Below, piece after piece: positions 1 through 6,640 of a stretch of DNA of 6,991 bases. Made by a program: the position numbers and the translations under genes. Origin of the DNA: Thermoleophilaceae bacterium (GTDB lineage Bacteria > Actinomycetota > Thermoleophilia > Solirubrobacterales > Thermoleophilaceae); contig JACCSF010000086.1 in the NCBI GenBank assembly GCA_013813135.1, positions 1-6,991 of the forward strand, given 5' to 3'. Within the stretch, counting starts at the first letter, position 1, and every line of letters starts with the position of its first letter. The notes beneath the pieces were generated by a model. That model had not been told where the DNA came from. It saw only the letters and a list, made by a program, of their open reading frames with translations, and ran no database searches.

Positions 1-106
1 GCGCCGGATGCGAAAGCGCGCTCCGGGTGCGCAGAGACTTCTCCTTTCGTCCGCTGCGAGAGCCTCCGAGGAGCCGCTGGGGACGCCCGCATCCGTCCGA
101 CAGCGG

Positions 107-1349
107 GAGCGGTGAGTGTCCTCTTAGAGGATCCTTGGGTTCTCGCGGTTATGGCAACACCCGACGAGAAGGAGTGCTGTCGATGGCCGTGTTCACTGAC
201 CGGATGGTTCTCGAGAGAGTTCAGCCGTTCTGGGCTGTGCTGCAGCGCGGCGAGTTGATCACCGACGCGGCCGCGGAGGTCGGCAGCTACCGCAAGAAGG
301 GCACGCGGTGGGTGGCCGCGGCGGGCGGGGTTCGCCCCCGCCGTGGTCGCGATTTGAAGGGTCGCTGCCTGACGTTTTGTGAGCGTGAGGAGATCGCGCT
401 GTGCAGAGCTCGTGGGGAGTCGATTCGCTGCAGCGCCCGGCGCCTTGGCAGATCGCCGTCGACGGTCTCACGCGAGCTGCGCCGCAACGCCGATCGTCGG
501 GGCGGTGGCTAGCGAGCGACCTCGGCGCACGCGCTCGCCTACGAGCGAGCGAGTCGCCCCAAGCCGGCGAAGCTTCAGACCAAGCTGGCGCTGCGCGCCA
601 AGGTCGAGCAGGATCTATCGCGGCGGTACTCGCCCGCGCAGATCGCCGGTCGTCTGCGGGTCGAGTTCCCCGGCCAGCCGGAGCTGTGGGTGTCGACCGA
701 GACGATCTACCAGTCGCTCTATGTGCAGTCCAGGGGCGCTCTGCGCCGGGAGCTGACCGGTTGCCTACGGACCGGCAGGGCGCTGCGCCAGCCGGGCCGC
801 AGGACCGGCCAGCGCAAGAACCGCATCCCCGACATGGTCAACATCTCCAAGCGCCCGCCCGAGGCCAACGACCGTGCGGTGCCCGGCCACTGGGAGGGCG
901 ACCTGCTGATCGGCAAGCGAAACGCCACGGCGATCGCCACGCCTGGTCGAGCGCGCCACCGGCTATGCGATGCTCGTTGCGCTGCCCCAGGGCTACAAGC
1001 CCGACCACGTCTCGGTCGCACTCGCTGCGAAGGTCCAGACGCTGCCCGGGGCGCCGCGGCGCTCGCTGACCTGGGACCAGGGCCCCGAGATGCGCGACTG
1101 GAAGCAGGTCCGCATCGACGCTGGCATCGAGGTCTACTTCTGCGATCCCCACCCGCCCTGCAGCGCGGCACCAACGAGAACACCAACGGCCCGCCGCGCC
1201 AGTACTTCCCCAAAGGCACCGACTTCAGCCGCGTCAGCGAAGCCCACCTCGACGCAGTCGCCGACGAGCTCAACGACCGACCCCGCAAACGCCTGCGCTT
1301 CTACAAGCCCACAGACAAGATCGCCGACCTACCGTTGCGATGACCGCTC
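107..1349 (+). mobile_element. Degenerate IS30-family insertion sequence (tentative limits)
   Basis: The element is defined by the decayed IS30-type transposase it contains. Possible terminal inverted repeats are GAGCGGTGA at 107-115 and TGACCGCTC at 1341-1349, which match as inverted copies at 8 of 9 bases. The right copy overlaps the transposase stop codon. The pair is short, the heptamer GAGCGGT recurs elsewhere in this GC-rich window (for example near 1706 and 3668), and no flanking target duplication is visible. The transposase call is strong, but the ends are a guess. Confidence 0.35.
183..1343 (+). pseudogene. IS30-family transposase, broken by one stop and two frameshifts
   Basis: This was a DDE transposase of the IS30 family, which cuts and joins element ends. 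An AAGGAG site at 169-174 lies 8 nt before ATG 183. The N-terminal helix-turn-helix reads RRLGRSPSTVSRELRRN (about 435-485). The frame is interrupted by TAG at 510-512, then continues unchanged through YSPAQIAGRLR, STETIYQSLY and PGHWEGDLLIG (first Asp, 900-902). One extra C near 942 moves the frame to carry SLTWDQGPEMRDWKQ (second Asp, 1075-1077). One lost G at about 1160, where PW should be encoded, restores the first frame for QRGTNENTNG (catalytic Glu, 1176-1178) and LNDRPRKRL. The conceptual product is about 386 residues, normal for the family, so the gene is full length but disabled. All three catalytic residues survive in split frames, which suggests fairly recent decay or sequencing error. 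Confidence 0.9.
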
Positions 1350-1389
1350 GAATCCGCCGATCCGTCTGCGGGACGGTCCCAGGCCCGAC

Positions 1390-1599
1390 ATGGGTATCGA
1401 TTACGAGGTCGTAAATGGACCCCTCCGCCGCGGCAAGAGGGACGAGCTGGAGCGGATCAGCGGCCAGCTGAAGTATCCGGTGATCGAGTTCGACGACGGG
1501 AGCGCGTACCGCGCGGACTCGAATGACATGGCCGAGCGCATTCGTGCTGGCAACCTCTTCGAGGGCCGAGAGGGACCGAGCCGCCCGACCGGCGCTTGA
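1390..1599 (+). pseudogene. GST N-terminal / glutaredoxin-like domain fragment (5' truncated)
   Basis: The 69-residue frame from ATG 1390 starts MGIDYEVVNGPLRRG and continues with ELERISGQLKYPVIEFDDG and then YRADSNDMAERIRAG. This is the second half of a thioredoxin-fold GST N-terminal domain: a beta strand before a helix, the cis-Pro (P30) preceding a beta hairpin with DDG, then the Ser-containing helix that binds the glutathione gamma-glutamyl group in true GSTs. The first beta-alpha unit with the catalytic Cys or Ser is absent, and no clear Shine-Dalgarno precedes 1390. It begins about 45 nt after the IS30 transposase stop, in a frame running out of the transposase region, so insertion probably removed the 5' half. 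The missing part was not found left of the element. It could instead be a small intact protein, but that is less likely. Confidence 0.6.
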
Positions 1600-1753
1600 C
1601 CAGGAGGCGGCGCGGCCGAGTGGTCATCCGCCGCTCCCGCGGCTGCCGACACGAAGCGAGCAGCTCTTCCTGGCCTCTACTGCTTCCGGCCAAGGGGTCG
1701 GAGCGGTCTTCGGCGCTGTGCTCTCCGAGCCCGCGGTGCCCCATACTTCTCAC

Positions 1754-1760
1754 GAAGGAG
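1754..1760 (+). promoter_or_regulatory. Ribosome binding site deciding the GTG start of the AI-2E gene
   Basis: GAAGGAG lies 7 nt before GTG 1768. It supports the GTG start and the long Pro/acidic N-terminal tail, because no later start has as good a site. Confidence 0.75.
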
Positions 1761-1767
1761 AGTTTGG

Positions 1768-3180
1768 GTGAGCGAGGAGCATTCGCGGACGGAGGAGCGG
1801 CGCGGGGCGGGGACGGACGGGAACGAGACCGAGCCCGCCGGCGATCCACGTGATCCGATCCCGCCCGCCGACGAGCTCCACCAGCCCCCGCCCGCGGACG
1901 ACGAGCCGCTCGCCGAGGAGCCGCCCACGCCGCCGGCTCGGGTTCCTCCGGTGGTCGTGCCGCGCTGGGTACAGCTTGTCGCTCTCCCGCTCGGCGTTCT
2001 CGCGCTCTGGTCGCTCGCTCGGGCAGCGGGCTCGGTGCTGCTCCTGTTCATCGTGGCCGGCGTGATCGCCCTCATTCTCAATCCGCTGGTGAGCCTCCTT
2101 CAGGGCCGCGTGCGCCTGCCCCGCGGTTTGGCCGTGGCCACCGTGTTCATCGCCTTCTTCGGCTCGGTCGTGGGCTTCGGGGTTCTGGTGGCCACGCCGG
2201 TCTCGGACCAGGTGAGCAAGCTGCGGCAGGACGTGCCGGAGTTCATCGACTCGGCCAACGAGTCGCTCGCCTCTGTCCAGTCCTGGCTCGACGACAGGGG
2301 AGTTGACCTTCAGGTCAAGGATCCTGGCGAAAGCGCCCTCGAGACCCTGCAGGGCAACCTGGTGCGTGGTTCCGGCGACGTGGTGTCGTTCACCGGTGAT
2401 GTCCTGCAGCGCCTCGTGCGGGGCACCTTCGCGCTGGTGCTGATCATCGTCGTCACGATCTACATGCTGCTCCACGGTCAGCGCATCGGCGCGCTGGTGC
2501 GTGCGCTGATGCCCGCCGGCGACGGCACCCCCGAGGACGACTATCCGACCCGCGCGCAGAAGGCGGTCTTCGGGTACGTGCGCGGCCAGGTCCTCTTCTC
2601 GCTGCTGATGGGTCTGGGCGCGGGCGTGAGCCTGTGGATCTTTGGAGCGGTGGGGATCTTCCCCGACGGGAAGACCTACGCCCTCTTCTTCGGGGCGTTC
2701 CTCGCTCTGATGGAGTTCATCCCCTATGTGGGGCCCGTGCTCGGAGCGACGCCGCCTATCCTGGTCGCCCTCTTCCAGGACCCGCTGACGGCGGTCTGGG
2801 TGGCGCTCCTGTTCGTAGCCCTCCAGCAGATCGAGGGTCACATCGTCGCGCCGCTCGTCTTCGGTCACTCGCTGCGCATCAACCCGCTGCTCGTGATCTT
2901 CGCGCTGCTTGTCGGGGCCGAGCTCTACGGCATAGTGGGCGCCCTCGTGGCGCTCCCCGTCGCCGCCATCATGCGCGAGACCGCGATCTACCTGCGCCAC
3001 CACCTCGTGCTCGAGCCGTGGGGCACCCCGGCCCCCGCCGCGGTGCTGGCCGGACGCTCTCCCCCGCCCGCCACGGCCACCAGGCGCTGCCCCGAGTGTG
3101 AGACGGAGGCCGAGCTCAGCGACGCCTTCTGCCGCTCCTGCGGCGCCCCGCTGAGCCTGCGCTCCGGGGCTTCACCATAG
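1768..3180 (+). CDS. AI-2E family transporter with C-terminal zinc ribbon
   Basis: This is a 470-residue polytopic membrane protein of the AI-2E exporter family (PF01594; relatives TqsA, PerM, YdiK). Members export small molecules or ions; the substrate here is unknown. Residues 1-65 are Pro- and acid-rich and probably cytoplasmic. Membrane segments lie near 68-84, 87-108 and 120-143. A soluble region with amphipathic helices spans about 145-215. Further segments lie near 216-236, 268-292, 303-326, 328-350 and 371-402. Family hallmarks are ALMEFIPYVGPVLGATPP (313-330), QQIEGHIVAPLVFG (353-366) and INPLLVIFALLVGAELYGIV (371-390). After a Pro/Ala linker comes CPEC at 441-444 and CRSC at 455-458, a CX2C-X10-CX2C zinc ribbon that the family usually lacks. 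The gene stands alone, and its codon usage fits the window. The family call is firm; the ribbon's role is unknown. Confidence 0.93.
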   Translation: MSEEHSRTEERRGAGTDGNETEPAGDPRDPIPPADELHQPPPADDEPLAEEPPTPPARVPPVVVPRWVQLVALPLGVLALWSLARAAGSVLLLFIVAGVIALILNPLVSLLQGRVRLPRGLAVATVFIAFFGSVVGFGVLVATPVSDQVSKLRQDVPEFIDSANESLASVQSWLDDRGVDLQVKDPGESALETLQGNLVRGSGDVVSFTGDVLQRLVRGTFALVLIIVVTIYMLLHGQRIGALVRALMPAGDGTPEDDYPTRAQKAVFGYVRGQVLFSLLMGLGAGVSLWIFGAVGIFPDGKTYALFFGAFLALMEFIPYVGPVLGATPPILVALFQDPLTAVWVALLFVALQQIEGHIVAPLVFGHSLRINPLLVIFALLVGAELYGIVGALVALPVAAIMRETAIYLRHHLVLEPWGTPAPAAVLAGRSPPPATATRRCPECETEAELSDAFCRSCGAPLSLRSGASP

Positions 3181-3234
3181 ACGCGAAGCCCGCGACTAGG
3201 TGACACCGAAACCCGCTCTGGGAACGCGCTTCGT

Positions 3235-3279
3235 TGACCCGCCCAGCAGGATTCCAACCTGCGACTTCTGGCTCTGGAG
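3235..3279 (-). tRNA. tRNA 3'-part remnant, Trp-like (anticodon CCA)
   Basis: Read on the minus strand from 3279, the 45 nt split exactly as a tRNA does. The order is anticodon loop CTCCAGA (anticodon CCA), stem GCCAG, variable loop AAGTC, T-arm GCAGG-TTGGAAT-CCTGC with a perfect 5-bp stem and 7-nt loop, acceptor strand TGGGCGG, discriminator G, and TCA in place of CCA. The sizes 7+5+5+5+7+5+7+1+3 all match. One universal T-loop base is changed (C56 to G). The 5' half is missing: the bases above 3279 neither pair with GCCAG nor form a D-arm. G73 and CCA fit tRNA-Trp. This is a non-functional fragment, of the kind left where an integrating element used a tRNA 3' end as its attachment site. Confidence 0.6.
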
Positions 3280-3367
3280 AACACCCGCAGGAACCGGCTG
3301 GGGAACCATCGAACCCTGTTCCCGAGCGGCGTAGCGGCTCTTCGGTTGAGGTTGACGAAAATCGCGG

Positions 3368-3385
3368 ATAGGCCTCCGGGCCTAT
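3368..3385 (+). terminator. Hairpin ATAGGCC/GGCCTAT, weak terminator candidate
   Basis: A perfect 7-bp stem (3368-3374 with 3379-3385) closes a TCCG tetraloop. A T5 run follows only at 3395-3399, nine bases after the stem, which is far for a standard intrinsic terminator. It lies 190 nt after the AI-2E stop. Confidence 0.3.
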
Positions 3386-3394
3386 TCAGAGGGG

Positions 3395-3416
3395 TTTTTG
3401 GCACCAGTGCCCAAAA
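3395..3416. repeat. Near-perfect palindrome TTTTGGCAC-CA-GTGCC(C)AAAA
   Basis: GGCAC at 3400-3404 pairs with GTGCC at 3407-3411 around a 2-base centre. Flanking T and A runs extend the dyad, broken by one extra C at 3412. With Ts before and As after on both strands it is not a standard terminator. A protein-binding dyad is possible, but nothing shows which protein. Confidence 0.4.
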
Positions 3417-3628
3417 CGATTCGGGGAGTGCGGCTGTTGGTGCGGGCTGCGAACAAAGGTGCGCGTGGTCATGGGTGGTGACGCCGCTGTGGGGCCGGTC
3501 AAGCTCGGAGACGCGGGTTGCCGGGAGAAGCCAGCCGACGACGGCCCGATCGGCTGCGCGTGCGCCGAGGGACTGCATCGCAGGGCGCCTCGACGCGGGG
3601 TGCGGTCGCGGGTCGGACGTCCTCAGCG

Positions 3629-3658
3629 TCGACGCTTCTCGCGCGCTCGGCGTATGTT
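3629..3658 (+). promoter_or_regulatory. Sigma70-type promoter for leaderless VOC gene
   Basis: TCGACG (3629-3634) and TATGTT (3653-3658) are separated by 18 nt. A start site about 7 nt after the -10 box would fall at 3665, the A of the ATG. No Shine-Dalgarno precedes that ATG. The arrangement is typical of leaderless transcripts, which are common in actinomycetes. Confidence 0.45.
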
Positions 3659-3664
3659 GTCGGC

Positions 3665-3993
3665 ATGGAGCGGTTGTCGTTGGCCCTGGTGGAGTTCGCG
3701 GCCGACGAGCCCGAGCGTGCGCTTCGTTTTTTGGGCGCTTTGCTCGGCGCTCCCTTGGAGTCCAGCACCGAAGGAGTGGGAGAGGGTTGGCAGTCTCGGT
3801 CCGCCGTTCCGCCGGTGGGCTCCACCCTCGCGGCCGTGGTCTGGGGACTCTTTCTCCCTGCCTTACTTTGCGGTAGATGATCTCCCGAGGGCGCTGGCTG
3901 AGGTGAAGGCGCTGGGCGGAAGCGTCGTCCACCCCGGCGAGTCGTGCGAGATCGGCAAGGACTCAGAAGGCAGCCCGTCCGGATTGCAGCCAC
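3665..3993 (+). pseudogene. VOC / glyoxalase-fold protein, two frameshifts
   Basis: The gene encodes a small protein of the vicinal oxygen chelate (glyoxalase/dioxygenase) fold, about 110 residues when repaired. From ATG 3665 it reads MERLSLALVEFAADEPERA and then RFLGALLGAPLE, the usual first beta strand and helix, followed by GEGWQSRS. Between about 3795 and 3816 the frame drops by one base to carry GLHPRGRGLG. A lost G in the run 3843-3846 drops it again to DSFSLPYFAVDDLPRALAE and then VKALGGSVVHPGE, the second beta-alpha unit, ending near KDSEGSPSGLQ. The last frame runs on without homology to a stop at 4080-4082. The substrate cannot be told and metal ligands are uncertain. It lies just upstream of the methyltransferase on the same strand and may once have been cotranscribed with it. 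Confidence 0.75.
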
Positions 3994-4042
3994 TCAGCTC
4001 GGAACGACGTGAAGGAGTGCGTTCGCTCTCCCTCCCCAGGCC

Positions 4043-4958
4043 ATGGCCGCCGGCGAAGACCTCGAGTTCACCTACTCGCTGATCGATCGGCATCTTCCGG
4101 CTCAGCCTGGGAGAGCTTGCGGACTTCAGCGGAGCGAAGTACGACGGTGACTTCTCGCTGAGCCTCGAAGAGGCTCAGCGGCGCAAGCACTCCTACGTGG
4201 CTGAGCAGATCGGGATCGGACCGGGCCGGCGCATACTCGACCTGGGCTGCGGGTGGGGCCCGCTGCTCGCCTTCATCCGGAGCCGGGGCGGCCGCGGGGT
4301 CGGTGTTACGTTGTCCTCGGCGCAGGCGGCGGCCTGCCGGCGGCACGGGCTGGATGTCCACCTCCAAGACGCGCGGGAGGTCAGCCGCGACACGTTCGGT
4401 CCGTTCGACGCGGTGGCGAGCCTCGGGGCCTTCGAGCACTTCTGCTCTCCGGAGGACCACCGCGCCGGACGACAGGACGATCTCTATCGCGAACTCTTCG
4501 CCCGGATCGGGGGCGTGCTGCCGGACAGGGGCCGGTTCTTCCTTCAGACGATGGTCTTCGGGCGGAACATGATCCCGGCCGAGCGGATCAACATCCGCGC
4601 GTCGCGGGACTCCGACGCCTGGTACCTCGCGCTTATGGGGCGCCAGTTTCCCGGCTCCTGGCTGCCCCATGGCCAGGAGCAGATCATCCGCAGCGCCGAG
4701 CCGCACTTCGGTCTCGTGTCGAGCGTGAGCGGCCGGCTCGACTACATCGAAACCATCCGCCAGTGGCGGAAGCGCTTCGCGGCGCCGAGCCTCAAGAAGA
4801 CGCTGCTCAAGCTCCAGCTTCTGCCCCGCTGGCTCACGAGCGCCGATTTCCGGCTCGCGTTCACCTCGGGCGTCAGCGCCAACGGCGTATGCTTCGAGCG
4901 GGAGCTGCTGGACCACTATCGGCTCGTGTTCGAGAAGAACCCTTCTCGGTCTGGATGA
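4043..4958 (+). pseudogene. CFA-synthase-like SAM methyltransferase, one 5' frameshift
   Basis: The gene encodes a class I SAM-dependent methyltransferase of the cyclopropane fatty acid synthase / mycolic acid methyltransferase family, which modifies double bonds of membrane acyl chains. ATG 4043 starts MAAGEDLEFTYSLIDR. An extra C at about 4091 then shifts the frame to IFRLSLGELADFSGAKYDG, and the rest is open to TGA 4958, giving 304 residues when repaired. The frame after the shift has no ATG, GTG or TTG before GTG 4197. Starting there would give 253 residues and lose the substrate-binding N-terminus. SAM motif I is ILDLGCGWG (64-72), followed by GVTLSSAQ (87-94) and LGAFEHF (127-133). Compared with CmaA1, the pocket Glu (E131) and Tyr (Y234) are kept, while Cys and His are replaced by G30 and Q168. 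A desaturase follows 111 nt downstream. A sequencing error would make this an intact gene. Confidence 0.85.
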
Positions 4959-5019
4959 CGGACAGCGTCGCCTTTGGGCCCGCGGCGTCAGTTCGGCGCG
5001 GGAGGGGTAACCGGGACGG

Positions 5020-5038
5020 ACCCGGGCCCCTCCCGGGT
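5020..5038 (+). repeat. GC-rich hairpin between methyltransferase and desaturase
   Basis: ACCCGGG (5020-5026) pairs perfectly with CCCGGGT (5032-5038) around the loop CCCCT, and flanking AACC/GGTT bases offer an alternative longer pairing. No T-tract follows. It ends 31 nt before the desaturase ATG, so it could tune processing or readthrough between the two genes, but nothing more specific can be said. Confidence 0.45.
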
Positions 5039-5069
5039 TAACGCGGCGACGAGACTTGACCGGAGGAAG

Positions 5070-6185
5070 ATGAACGAAGGCGCGTCAGCCTTGGCCACGC
5101 CAATCGGACATCCCCGTTCGGGACGGCCCTTCTGGCGGGAGGCACTCGCCCCGTACGCCCAGCCCCACCTCGGCCGCAGCGTGCTGGACATCGCGACCTC
5201 GGTCTTGCCCTATCTCGCGCTCTCGGTCCTGATGTACCTAGCGCTCGACGTCTCGTACCTGCTCGTGCTGGCCACCGCCGTCCCCGCCGCCGGATTCCTG
5301 ATGCGCACCTACATTCTCTTCCACGACTGCACTCACGGGTCGCTGCTGCCGTCGAAGCGCGCCAATGCGTGGGTGGGCAGGGTCCTGGGGCTGGTGGTCT
5401 TCTCGCCGTTCGAGAGCTGGCGGCACAGCCATGCGGTGCACCACGCCTCCGCCGGGGACCTCGATCGGCGCGGGGTGGGTGACGTCCCCACCATGACCGT
5501 GGCCGAGTACCACTCGTCGTCATGGGAGAAGCGCGTCGGGTACCGCCTCTTCCGCAACCCGCTCGTGATGTTCGGGATCGGCCCGACCTACGCGATGGTC
5601 GTGCAGCCCCGCCTGGTGTCGCGCTCGGCGCGGCCGCGCATCCGCCGCAGCGTGATCGTCACGAATATCGCCCTGGTGCTGCTCGTCGGTGCGCTCTGCT
5701 GGCTGATCGGCTGGCGTCAGTATCTGCTGGTCCAGGCGCCGACCGCCCTGCTGGCCGGCGCAGTCGGCGTCTGGTTGTTCTACGTGCAGCACCAGTTCGA
5801 AGACACCTACTGGCAGAGCAACGAGGGCTGGAGCTACGCCGACGCGGCGCTGCGGGGCAGCTCCTACCTCAAGCTTCCCAAGGTGCTGCAGTTCTTCACG
5901 GGGAACATCGGCCTGCACCACGTCCATCACCTCAGCGCGCGCATTCCGAACTACCGCCTGCAGCGTGCGCACGACGAGAACGCGATCTTCCACAAGGTGC
6001 CGACGCTGACCCTCTGGGACGGCCTTCGCGCCGTGCGGTTAAAGCTTTGGGACGAGGGCCGCGAGCGGTTGGTGACCTTCGCGGAGGCCCGCCAAGGGAG
6101 CGCTGACGGTGCTGATTCTCGGCCAGCACCGGGCCGGGAAGCAGACGCGCCCACATGGGCGCGGGAGAGCGAGGCCCCCAGCTGA
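5070..6185 (+). CDS. Membrane fatty acid desaturase (three His boxes)
   Basis: This 371-residue di-iron acyl desaturase is of the DesA/omega-6 type (COG3239, PF00487). It introduces a cis double bond into membrane fatty acids using oxygen and an electron donor such as ferredoxin. Three histidine boxes are visible: HDCTH (85-89), HSHAVHH (119-125) and HHVHH (283-287), followed by LSARIPNY. Hydrophobic spans lie near 43-58, 60-80, 100-114, 165-178, 195-213 and 217-239. The conserved QHQFEDTYW is at 240-248. ATG 5070 follows GGAGGA at 5062-5067 with tight spacing. The frame is open further upstream, but the family similarity starts near FWREALAPYAQPHLG (21-35). The last 30 residues are low-complexity and probably not part of the fold. 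The gene looks intact and follows the methyltransferase, which may use its unsaturated product. Confidence 0.93.
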   Translation: MNEGASALATPIGHPRSGRPFWREALAPYAQPHLGRSVLDIATSVLPYLALSVLMYLALDVSYLLVLATAVPAAGFLMRTYILFHDCTHGSLLPSKRANAWVGRVLGLVVFSPFESWRHSHAVHHASAGDLDRRGVGDVPTMTVAEYHSSSWEKRVGYRLFRNPLVMFGIGPTYAMVVQPRLVSRSARPRIRRSVIVTNIALVLLVGALCWLIGWRQYLLVQAPTALLAGAVGVWLFYVQHQFEDTYWQSNEGWSYADAALRGSSYLKLPKVLQFFTGNIGLHHVHHLSARIPNYRLQRAHDENAIFHKVPTLTLWDGLRAVRLKLWDEGRERLVTFAEARQGSADGADSRPAPGREADAPTWARESEAPS

Positions 6186-6640
6186 GCTGAACGTCGGGCC
6201 GTCTGGGCGCTGCTTCCACCTCCGGGCCGGCTCTCCCGCCCTACCGCCGCCGCAGACCAGAACAGGGCCGCGTGGACGGTCTCAAAGCAGACCGACCGGG
6301 AGGCGGCCGGGTATTCCGGAAACGGATAGGCGGCAGCGACGCCGCTCCCGCGATGCGCGACGAGCTGGCGTGTCCGCCCGCGCTCCCCAGACGCCCGCTT
6401 GGACGAGAAGGAGGACTCTTGCTGACCCGGCACTCGCTTTCGGTTTCGGCGCCTACCAATCGCGCCGGCGCCGAGAGGGTGCGTTATCGCTCCGGTCGGA
6501 ACCGATTGCTGAGCTGCGCGCGGTCTCGACGCGCGTACGCAGTCGCTTCGGCCGCGTAGACGAGCTAAGTGGGCTGGGCCGGGAAGGCGCGCTCCGGCGG
6601 TGTCGGCGATGAACGCAACGTGAGAATGGCCGGTTTGGAG
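6186..6640. other. Apparently non-coding stretch, nothing recognised
   Basis: I found no gene, RNA or repeat that I can support in these 455 nt. Several frames on both strands are open, but they are Arg/Ala/Pro-rich with no recognisable motif. One possible weak start is TTG 6419 after AAGGAGGA (6409-6416), giving a 46-residue basic frame to 6559 that resembles nothing. No terminator with a T-tract follows the desaturase. Confidence 0.5.

Larger units (their letters stand above)
3181..3664. other. Gap between AI-2E gene and VOC pseudogene
   Basis: No protein-coding gene could be recognised in this 484-nt stretch on either strand; the long frames across it have no recognisable motifs. It holds the tRNA-like fragment (3235-3279), a 7-bp hairpin (3368-3385), a larger palindrome (3395-3416) and a promoter-like pair (3629-3658), each listed separately. 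A weak long-range pairing, CGAAGC near 3184 with GCTTCG near 3228, follows the AI-2E stop but has no T-tract. Confidence 0.6.

Noticed and set aside
1..182. Possible gene end interrupted by the IS30 element, including the missing half of the GST-like domain.
   Set aside because: All six frames were inspected by eye; none shows a GST beta-alpha unit, a CXXC motif or other recognisable protein.
1750..3003. 417-residue minus-strand frame opposite the AI-2E gene.
   Set aside because: His/Asp/Glu/Arg-rich mirror of the membrane protein's codons, without domain features.
3281..3345. Possible 5' half of the tRNA, or a second tRNA T-arm around GGGAACCATCGAACCCTG.
   Set aside because: Bases next to the anticodon loop do not pair with GCCAG, no D-arm is present, and the second T-arm-like stretch has no complementary stem.
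2988..3993. Long minus-strand frames across the AI-2E 3' end, the gap and the VOC gene.
   Set aside because: Arg/Pro/Ser-rich with no motif, and they lie opposite recognisable coding sequence; typical antisense shadows in high-GC DNA.
4068..4916. 282-residue minus-strand frame opposite the methyltransferase.
   Set aside because: It mirrors a clear SAM methyltransferase and has no recognisable fold.
6241..6612. Overlapping frames after the desaturase as a small gene, including TTG 6419 with AAGGAGGA.
   Set aside because: The products are basic low-complexity sequences with no family resemblance; the ribosome-like site alone is not enough.
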